Positions 1 to 5,354 of a stretch of DNA of 9,662 nt are shown in pieces (position 1 is the first letter of the stretch; each line of letters starts with the position of its first letter). Source of the DNA: an uncultured Oxalobacteraceae bacterium (GTDB lineage: Bacteria > Pseudomonadota > Gammaproteobacteria > Burkholderiales > Burkholderiaceae_D); the NCBI GenBank assembly GCA_937996605.1, contig CALKVB010000184.1:1-9662 (forward strand). The letters are read 5' to 3'. The position numbers were made by a program, and so were the translations under genes. The notes under the pieces were generated by a model. The model saw only the letters and a list, made by a program, of their open reading frames with translations. It ran no database searches and had not been told where the DNA came from.

Positions 1-100
1 TATCGAGACCAACGAAAGTGTTTGTAAAGCCTTTCGTCCAAAATCTGCGATTCGCCCAGCTAAGTCTTAATTTGCGCTAATTCTCCTGAAAGTATCACTT
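1..100. other. Left-edge sequence with no supportable gene
   Basis: Two + frames are open from the window edge, ending at TAA 68-70 and TAA 78-80. Each gives fewer than 26 residues with no recognisable motif, so either could be the tail of an upstream gene or chance. I found no confident promoter. The stretch ends with GAAAG at 88-92, which is the likely weak ribosome binding site for the gene starting at 101. Confidence 0.4.
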
Positions 101-628
101 TTGGCGACTATACTTACCCACCCTATCATTCCGCTTACCATAGGTTTAATTGCCAGTCGTACGGTATTGCCGTGGCGCTTGGTTTTGGTGGCAATGCTGT
201 GCTCCATCATTCCCGATTTGGATGTCATTAGCTTTAAGCTTGGCGTTGCATACGAGTCGAATTTTGGGCATCGAGGGTTTAGTCATTCGCTTATTTTCGC
301 CGCTGCACTAGCAAGTGTGCTGTGCCTATTTTCCAAACAATTGCAAAGCGAACGACTCAACGTCTGGTTGTTTTGCTTCATCGGTGCAGCCTCGCATGGG
401 GTACTTGATGCATTCACCAATGGTGGCCTCGGGGTCGCCTTTTACTGGCCGTTTGAAAATGCGCGTTACTTCTTCTCACAAAGAGTGATTGAAGTATCTC
501 CCATAGGCGTCAGCCGTTTCCTCAGTGAGCGCGGTATGGCTGTATTGCAATCCGAATTCCGATGGGTTTGGCTGCCCTGCACTTTCTTGGTCGCCAGCTT
601 TCACACCGCCAAAAGCTTTTTGAAATAA
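101..628 (+). CDS. YdjM-family inner-membrane metal-dependent hydrolase
   Basis: A 175-residue membrane protein of the YdjM/DUF457 family (putative metal-dependent hydrolase; E. coli YdjM is LexA-regulated). The family's polar signature residues are all visible: Thr-His at 6-7, PDLD at 38-41, GHRGFSHS at 56-63 and SHGVLDAFTNGG at 98-109. These His/Asp residues are the presumed metal ligands. Hydrophobic stretches near 8-37, 62-77, 88-103 and 154-168 suggest about four membrane segments. The start is a TTG. It is preferred because family members begin with a short Met-x-x-x-x-Thr-His N-terminus, an upstream in-frame stop lies at 68-70, and GAAAG sits 8 nt ahead; no ATG is available before the first motif. 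The natural substrate is not known. The esterase gene starts 29 bp after the stop, so the two may be co-transcribed. I see no LexA box upstream. Confidence 0.85.
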   Translation: MATILTHPIIPLTIGLIASRTVLPWRLVLVAMLCSIIPDLDVISFKLGVAYESNFGHRGFSHSLIFAAALASVLCLFSKQLQSERLNVWLFCFIGAASHGVLDAFTNGGLGVAFYWPFENARYFFSQRVIEVSPIGVSRFLSERGMAVLQSEFRWVWLPCTFLVASFHTAKSFLK

Positions 629-657
629 TTACTTCAATCCACATTAACGGAAATACC

Positions 658-1332
658 ATGTCTAATTATCTCGATACCGTTGAAATTCAAACCGGCGACA
701 CGCCAACGGCTAGCATTATTTGGATGCATGGTCTGGGTGCCGATGCGAATGATTTCGTTCCTATTGTGCGTGAATTAGATTTACGCGATTGTCCACCGAT
801 TCGCTTTGTTTTTCCGAATGCGCCGCAAATTCCAGTGACGCTCAACAATGGTTATATCATGCCTGCATGGTATGACATTGCCGCAGCGGGTACCGATATC
901 AACCGTCGTGAAGATGAAAATGGTTTGCGTCATTCGCAATCGCAAATTGAAGCTTTGATTGCGCGTGAAATTGAACGTGGTGTTGCTGCCGATAAAATCG
1001 TCATCGCAGGTTTTTCTCAAGGTTGCGCCATGACTTTGCAAGTAGGTTTGCGCCATCCGCAAAAGTTGGCGGGACTGATGTGCTTATCTGGTTATGTGCC
1101 ATTAGCCGACAAAATCGCCGACGAGCGCCATCCTGCAAATCAAACTACCTCGATCTTTATGGTCCACGGCACCGCCGATCCGGTTATTCCTGTACAACGA
1201 GCGGAACAATCTCGTGACTTGCTGAAACAACTCGGCTATCAAGTTGAATGGCATGACTATTGGATGCAACATTCAGTTTCACCACAGGAAGTCGTCGATA
1301 TCGGCAACTGGCTGCGCAAAGTACTGAACTGA
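658..1332 (+). CDS. Carboxylesterase / lysophospholipase-type alpha/beta hydrolase
   Basis: A 224-residue cytoplasmic serine hydrolase of the phospholipase/carboxylesterase family (the group with Pseudomonas carboxylesterase II and E. coli YpfH), acting on short-chain or lysophospholipid-type esters. The catalytic triad is readable: Ser120 in the nucleophile elbow GFSQG, Asp174 in GTADPVIP and His205 in MQHSVSP. The oxyanion-loop motif HGLGAD is at 24-29. Length matches the family (about 215-225). I chose the ATG at 658: the frame is open back to 562, but the extra 32 residues lie inside the preceding gene and are not part of the fold, and CGGA sits a few bases upstream of 658. There is no signal peptide. 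It follows the YdjM-like gene by 29 bp, probably in one transcript. A 7-bp hairpin spans its stop codon. The exact substrate cannot be told from sequence. Confidence 0.9.
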   Translation: MSNYLDTVEIQTGDTPTASIIWMHGLGADANDFVPIVRELDLRDCPPIRFVFPNAPQIPVTLNNGYIMPAWYDIAAAGTDINRREDENGLRHSQSQIEALIAREIERGVAADKIVIAGFSQGCAMTLQVGLRHPQKLAGLMCLSGYVPLADKIADERHPANQTTSIFMVHGTADPVIPVQRAEQSRDLLKQLGYQVEWHDYWMQHSVSPQEVVDIGNWLRKVLN

Positions 1333-1344
1333 TTGCCGTTCAGT
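1323..1344 (+). other. Small hairpin spanning the esterase stop codon
   Basis: ACTGAAC (1323-1329) pairs with GTTCAGT (1338-1344) around an 8-nt loop that contains most of the TGA stop codon. No T-tract follows, so this is not a classical intrinsic terminator. It could be a 3'-end stabilising stem or chance. Confidence 0.3.
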
Positions 1345-1512
1345 TAAACTAAATTAGTTGTGGTGTCATCCCTGCGAAGGCAGGGATCCAGTGTCTTTAT
1401 GTTTTTACGCCGCTAGGTTCCCGCCTGCGCGGGAACTACAATCTTTGAGTTCATGCGCTGAATTGAACGGCGTTACCGCAAAGGCTGTGCTTTTTCATTT
1501 TGCGACACGTTG
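1333..1512. other. Convergent intergenic gap between esterase and DUF418 gene
   Basis: About 180 bp between two gene 3' ends. Its main content is the two-hairpin repeat at 1364-1440. A 64-codon open frame on the + strand (1358-1552) runs through this repeat and into the 3' end of the opposite gene; I regard it as spurious. No strong T-tailed terminator is visible for either flanking gene, although AAAGGC-TGT-GCTTTTT near 1481-1496 could form a very weak one on the + strand. Confidence 0.6.
1364..1440 (+). repeat. REP/BIME-like palindromic intergenic repeat (two hairpins)
   Basis: Two perfect 8-bp stems stand about 30 bp apart. The first is ATCCCTGC (1368-1375) with GCAGGGAT (1380-1387) and a GAAG loop. 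The second is GTTCCCGC (1417-1424) with GCGGGAAC (1429-1436) and a CTGC loop. The form GTCAT-CCC-GCGAAG-GGG-ATCCAGTG followed by a TTCCCGC-CTGC-GCGGGAA stem is a pattern I recognise as a dispersed palindromic repeat of many beta- and gammaproteobacterial genomes. Such elements usually sit between genes, often at convergent 3' ends as here, and are thought to be REP- or MITE-like. I see only one copy in this window, so its repetitive nature is inferred from the pattern. Confidence 0.7.
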
Positions 1513-2754
1513 CTACGCCTTAGAAATTTTAAAACGCGGCAATTTCCAGTAGGTAATCGCACGCCACAACCATTCCATTGGGCCATAGAGGAATTTCGAT
1601 AACCACCAATGGCTGAAAGCTACTTGCAAAGGCACCACCACAGCAACCACTAAAACTTGTTGCGCCCGAGGCATGCCATACAAACCCAAGCCATAAGCAT
1701 AAAAGATCGCAGAAGAAATCACAGACTGCGACAAATAATTCGTCAATGCCATTCGACCATAAGGTGCTAAAACTTTCACGTTAGCGAATACACCTTTGCT
1801 ATGTAACATTACTATCATCAAGCCAACATAGCCGAGACAAGCTGCCAAATTTCCAATGTAAAGTAAACTGGTGGCAAATTGAAAGATATCACCCTCACTA
1901 TCCGTTGTCGCACGAACTGCCATCAAACTACTTGCAAGACCCAAGCTGATACCAAGTGGCAAGGCAATGAAAGCCAGTCGCTTAAACAGAGGTAAATATT
2001 GTGCAGTATTCTCCATCACACCTGATCTCACGAACCAATAGCCGATCAAGAACACCGCAATAAACAATGCGCAGGTATTAAACTCATTGGGTGCATGTCT
2101 AGAAAAGTTAGCCGCACGAAATTTGACGGCTTCCCAATAACTACCTTTGCTAAGAATATGACGCTCTTCCTCATCTCGCTTCATTTTTTTCACTTGGTTT
2201 GCAGCACTTACAGCTTTTGCTAACATCACCTCTTCTTTTTCAGTTTTGTCTTTTTTGTTGCGCAAGGCCTTGAGCTCTGCCTCCGTAAATTTAGTCGCAT
2301 CAAACGCGGGCATTTCCGCGATCAAAGCCGCTCGACGGGCATTGCTACCATCCCAATCCCACACCTGACTTGCGGTGCCGACTGCCATCGATGTAAACAA
2401 CAGCAAATAAGCACCAACACCTAAGCGAAGACTGCGTTTTTCTGCAGGTTGATGAAATTTCGCAACCAAGTAAGAAAGCGCAAATACGAGCATGCCGCTG
2501 AATAAAAATGCTTTGAATTTTGCCTGAGCTGGGCTAACAAAACCAACAATACCCATTGCCAACATCGCCGCTGCAACCACAAATAAAACAACCGCAATCG
2601 CATGTATTTTGAAGCCACGGATTTTGATCCCGGCTTCACTACGCATATAAAATACAAATAACCCCACCATAGACATCATCACGGCTATACCTGAAGTCCA
2701 ACGATTTTGCCAAGCCACCGCCAGCGCAACCGCAGCGATCATCGACGCCAACAA
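1513..2754 (-). CDS. C-terminal fragment of the interrupted DUF418 protein
   Basis: The frame resumes right after the amber codon (TAG-TGG-TTG) and stays open for 413 codons. It carries several membrane spans, a charged Lys/Glu-rich stretch at about residues 137-203, and the C-terminal DUF418 block (PYGRMALTNYLSQS, HWWLSKFLYGPMEWLWR). The TTG at 2752-2754 has no ribosome binding site, so separate translation is doubtful except by reinitiation. I list it because gene finders will report it as its own gene; it is best read as the rest of the gene above. Confidence 0.45.
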   Translation of the reverse strand: MLASMIAAVALAVAWQNRWTSGIAVMMSMVGLFVFYMRSEAGIKIRGFKIHAIAVVLFVVAAAMLAMGIVGFVSPAQAKFKAFLFSGMLVFALSYLVAKFHQPAEKRSLRLGVGAYLLLFTSMAVGTASQVWDWDGSNARRAALIAEMPAFDATKFTEAELKALRNKKDKTEKEEVMLAKAVSAANQVKKMKRDEEERHILSKGSYWEAVKFRAANFSRHAPNEFNTCALFIAVFLIGYWFVRSGVMENTAQYLPLFKRLAFIALPLGISLGLASSLMAVRATTDSEGDIFQFATSLLYIGNLAACLGYVGLMIVMLHSKGVFANVKVLAPYGRMALTNYLSQSVISSAIFYAYGLGLYGMPRAQQVLVVAVVVPLQVAFSHWWLSKFLYGPMEWLWRAITYWKLPRFKISKA

Positions 2755-2757
2755 CCA

Positions 2758-3249
2758 CTATGCAGGCATAAACAATACCATGACCAAACCAAGCGCGGCG
2801 ACCGCATAACTGTACAAAATATCACCAGGCCAAATCAATATGTGATGGCAAATACCAAATACTGCCAAAGCTAGAATCCGTCGTAAATAAGGAAGAAGAA
2901 AGCGCTGCCCTTTGGCTTCGCTACGCGTCAACATCACGGCAAACCCCATCCCGAACAATAGGGAAAAAATCGTCCAAAACTTACCGGCCACAAAATACGC
3001 GATGAAGTAACTTGCCAACCAATCTAATCCGGTGAGGCCAGTTGGCATACCTTGCCCAAGATCTGAAATCACCCGATTAAAGAATTCGATATTCATTAAG
3101 AAGATGCCAATCAAAGCAAACCCACGGACAACATCGAGCGCTTGTATTCGCTCAGTTACCGCCACTGGCGTGAAAACCTGCGGTGAAGATGAAGTGGCAT
3201 GGTTTGTTCCTGCCTCAACATGTTCTGTATTCACGATCACTTTTTCCAT
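2758..3249 (-). CDS. N-terminal fragment of the interrupted DUF418 protein
   Basis: The 163 residues made if translation stops at the amber codon. They start MEKVIVNTEH, matching the paralogue's MEQVIITSEQ start, and contain the family's DVVRGFALIGIFLMNIEFFNR signature, the FWTIFSLLFGMGFAVMLTR segment and about three membrane spans ending at VMVLFMPA. About two thirds of residues match the intact paralogue over this part by eye. An upstream GTG/ATG extension to 3300 runs into the terminator hairpin and is not credible. On its own the product lacks most of the membrane domain and is unlikely to work. Confidence 0.55.
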   Translation of the reverse strand: MEKVIVNTEHVEAGTNHATSSSPQVFTPVAVTERIQALDVVRGFALIGIFLMNIEFFNRVISDLGQGMPTGLTGLDWLASYFIAYFVAGKFWTIFSLLFGMGFAVMLTRSEAKGQRFLLPYLRRILALAVFGICHHILIWPGDILYSYAVAALGLVMVLFMPA

Positions 3250-3277
3250 AACGCTCCCTAATTCAAAATTCAAATAC

Positions 3278-3312
3278 AAAAATGCGCTCCTCAACATCAA
3301 GAGCGCATTTTT
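3278..3312 (-). terminator. Strong bidirectional intrinsic terminator between the DUF418 copies
   Basis: A perfect 12-bp inverted repeat: AAAAATGCGCTC (3278-3289) and GAGCGCATTTTT (3301-3312), with an 11-nt loop. Read on the - strand it follows the intact DUF418 stop (3326) by 13 nt and ends in TTTTTGTATTTG, so it should terminate that transcript. It also lies only about 28 nt ahead of the downstream copy's start codon, leaving little room for a separate promoter. The downstream copy therefore probably depends on readthrough or on a promoter inside the 3' end of the upstream gene. Confidence 0.8.
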
Positions 3313-3325
3313 AAGTGCTGACTAT

Positions 3326-5116
3326 TTATGCGGCTTGCGGATTCAATTCTTTCGTATCAATCCGCAACGCCGGTACTTGCCAGTAGGTGATGCCACGCCA
3401 GATCCATTCCATAGGACCATAACGGAAGCGGGCTAGCCACCAGTGACTGAAGATTACTTGCAAACAAATGACGCCAATTGCAAACGCCAACTGTGATGCA
3501 CGTCCCATCCCAAAATGACCAAAACCCCAACCATAGAAGAAACTCGCCTGTATTAAAGACTGCATCAAGTAATTGGTTAATGCCATGCGACCATATGGCG
3601 CTAATACCTTGATTTTTGAAAAGACAGATGTGCTATACACCATCAGAACAACGATACTGACATAGGCCAAACAAGACGGTAAGTTTGCGAACATCAACAA
3701 ATTACGCATTAGTCCCGAGCCATCGCCAGTAACACCAGCGACATGACTAACATTAATTGTGCTGGCAAAAATACTTAGACCCCAGCCGATAGGCAAACCC
3801 CACATCGCCAATTGCTTGAACAAACCAAGGTTCTCTTTGGCTTTAGTAATGATCTTAGCGCGCACAAACCATACACCCATTAAGAACAAAGCGATCGAGG
3901 AAAAAGCCTGACCCGCAGCATTAAAAGGTCCATCGACGAATTCTTTCCAACGGTGCTTCAAAACATCGGTGTAACTACCAGTGGTTAAAATTTTCCGATC
4001 TTCTGCGATCTTCTTTTGATTCTCATGAATCGAAACAATAGAATTCGCGTCACGCTCGATTTTCTTTTGAGCCTCTGATTTAGGGGCTTTCTTGTCATCC
4101 TTCTTCTCTTCAGGTTTTACGTATTTTTTGCCTGCTGCTTCAGCCGCTTTTTTTGCGTCCTCTTCTAACTTGTTCTTAGCTTCGATTTCAATCGAAAGCT
4201 TAACGGCTTCGGGCGAATTAAACACGCTTTCCAGAGGTTTTTGGTAGTTAATCGTCGAATAAACAATACCAATCACGAAAGGCATACTGTAAATCCAAAC
4301 CCCAGTTCGCCAAAAACGTGATGTTGCAGGCTCACGGAATTTCGCGGCAACGAAAGCTGAACTCAAAAGGAAAATGGCACCGCCAAGTATCTCTCTTTTG
4401 GCATCTGCCATCGCCGGCACAAAGAACGCTGCAACCGCTGCCACACTGGTTATCAATCCTAAAATTAAGAAAACCAAAGAGACCAAAGGCATACGCATTC
4501 CAAGCACACTGAAAATACGTTCATGGCGAATAAATAGCGCAATCAAGCTCATCAATACCAATTCGCCGACTATAACGCCCGCCGACCCCAAGCCGGGTAC
4601 AAAGGCTAAACCCAACATCAGCGCAGCGCTAGCGAGAAAAGACTTCCAAGTTCCAAATAATACGAACAGCAAACCAGCTGCTGTAAACGCATAACTAAAA
4701 AGAATATCGCCAGGCCAAAGCAAGATTGTATGCATCATGCCAAATACACCCAAGGCGATGACGCGACGGATATAGGGCACAAGGAAGGCTCGACCGGTAT
4801 CTTCGGCACGTGTCAGCATGACAGCGAAGCCCATCCCGAATAATAGAGAGAAAATAGTCCAGAACTTACCCGCTACGAAGAAATTAACAAAATAAGTCGC
4901 CAACCAATCTAAACCTTGGGCAGATGCAGGAATGCCATCTTGAAATTCATGGAACGAGCGGTTAAACCACTCGATATTCATGAAGAAAATGCCTATCAAG
5001 GCAAAGCCACGAACCACGTCAATGGCTTCGATACGCTCCGCTGGGGCGATAGGCTTGAGATCTTTGAAGGGAGTTGGTGGTGGCGCCTGCTCTGATGTAA
5101 TGATTACTTGTTCCAT
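3326..5116 (-). CDS. DUF418 (YeiB-like) multi-pass membrane protein, intact copy
   Basis: A 596-residue inner-membrane protein of the DUF418/YeiB family, whose biochemical role is not established; the N-terminal block resembles DUF1624-type membrane acyltransferases. Visible landmarks: DVVRGFALIGIF at 33-44, FWTIFSLLFGMGFAVMLTR at 85-103, PYGRMALTNYLMQS at 507-520, HWWLARFRYGPMEWIWR at 558-574, and roughly ten hydrophobic spans. Residues 300-375 form a lysine/glutamate-rich, alanine-rich, probably helical insert between spans. It makes this protein longer than the usual DUF418 length of about 400. The start at 5116 gives MEQVIITSEQ with AAGAG 6 nt upstream. The frame continues to 5452, but that 112-residue extension covers the intergenic region and overlaps the divergent acylase gene. 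Downstream lie a terminator and an amber-broken paralogue. Family assignment is firm; function is unknown. Confidence 0.88.
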   Translation of the reverse strand: MEQVIITSEQAPPPTPFKDLKPIAPAERIEAIDVVRGFALIGIFFMNIEWFNRSFHEFQDGIPASAQGLDWLATYFVNFFVAGKFWTIFSLLFGMGFAVMLTRAEDTGRAFLVPYIRRVIALGVFGMMHTILLWPGDILFSYAFTAAGLLFVLFGTWKSFLASAALMLGLAFVPGLGSAGVIVGELVLMSLIALFIRHERIFSVLGMRMPLVSLVFLILGLITSVAAVAAFFVPAMADAKREILGGAIFLLSSAFVAAKFREPATSRFWRTGVWIYSMPFVIGIVYSTINYQKPLESVFNSPEAVKLSIEIEAKNKLEEDAKKAAEAAGKKYVKPEEKKDDKKAPKSEAQKKIERDANSIVSIHENQKKIAEDRKILTTGSYTDVLKHRWKEFVDGPFNAAGQAFSSIALFLMGVWFVRAKIITKAKENLGLFKQLAMWGLPIGWGLSIFASTINVSHVAGVTGDGSGLMRNLLMFANLPSCLAYVSIVVLMVYSTSVFSKIKVLAPYGRMALTNYLMQSLIQASFFYGWGFGHFGMGRASQLAFAIGVICLQVIFSHWWLARFRYGPMEWIWRGITYWQVPALRIDTKELNPQAA

Positions 5117-5354
5117 ATCTGCTCTTTTCCGTGAAGGGTTAAAGAAAAGGCGGGCCACACCAAACGCATGGGCGCCATCTAACATTGCAGATGCTACGTA
5201 AGTCATGTGGTGAAAACAAACACTGTGCGACGAAATGCAAAAAACGAGGCACGAAATCGAATAAACACGCTTTATACTTCTACGCATTTGATCAACATCG
5301 TAGCTCAGTGTAGTGCATACCCTAGGCAAAACAAACCCTCTTCGAAAAGTCTCT
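5117..5354. promoter_or_regulatory. Divergent intergenic region between DUF418 and acylase genes
   Basis: Promoters for both divergent genes must lie here or close by. The only -10-like match I see is TTTATACT at 5271-5278, which reads TATACT on + (5273-5278) and TATAAA on - (5276-5271). Neither has a good -35 at 16-18 nt, so these are weak candidates. Two ACGAAAT heptamers, at 5230-5236 and 5251-5257, are 21 bp apart (two helical turns) just upstream of the + candidate and could be an activator site. I see no gene, riboswitch or strong hairpin. Confidence 0.3.

Larger units (their letters stand above)
1513..3249 (-). pseudogene. DUF418 (YeiB-like) membrane protein gene interrupted by in-frame amber codon
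   Basis: Read as one gene, this is a 579-codon DUF418 membrane protein, close in length to the intact 596-residue paralogue just upstream. The frame is continuous from ATG 3249 to TAG 1513-1515 except for one TAG at 2758-2760 (codon 164). No frameshift is needed: the codons on either side belong to the same frame, and both halves align with the paralogue. There the residue opposite the stop is Lys158, after VLFGTW and before SFLAS. All DUF418 landmarks are kept: DVVRGFALIGIF, FWTIFSLLFGMGFAVMLTR, PYGRMALTNYLSQS, HWWLSKF and GPMEWLWR. The start is set by homology to the paralogue and by AGGGAG at 3254-3259. A strong terminator lies between the copies, so expression may be low. Options are a recent nonsense mutation in a redundant copy, amber readthrough, or a one-base sequence error. 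Confidence 0.75.

Noticed and set aside
2..70. Possible C-terminal tail of an upstream gene
   Set aside because: Two frames are equally open and both are too short to recognise, so no gene is called.
562..657. N-terminal extension of the esterase to 562
   Set aside because: It lies wholly inside the preceding gene, adds 32 residues outside the fold, and the ATG at 658 gives the normal family length.
1364..1440. The two palindromes as a CRISPR array or an intrinsic terminator pair
   Set aside because: There are only two units of different sequence with no spacer pattern, and neither is followed by a T-tract.
1358..1552. 64-codon + strand open frame in the intergenic gap
   Set aside because: It is made of the palindromic repeat plus the antisense 3' end of the DUF418 gene and has no homology-like pattern.
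3250..3300. Upstream extension of the broken DUF418 gene
   Set aside because: The extra codons are the terminator hairpin; the paralogue and AGGGAG at 3254-3259 place the start at 3249.
4318..4694. + strand open frames opposite the DUF418 gene
   Set aside because: Low-complexity translations of the antisense of membrane spans, with no start signals or known motifs.
5313..5354. GTG start for the acylase
   Set aside because: It would put 14 residues ahead of a well-formed signal peptide; the ATG at 5355 is better.
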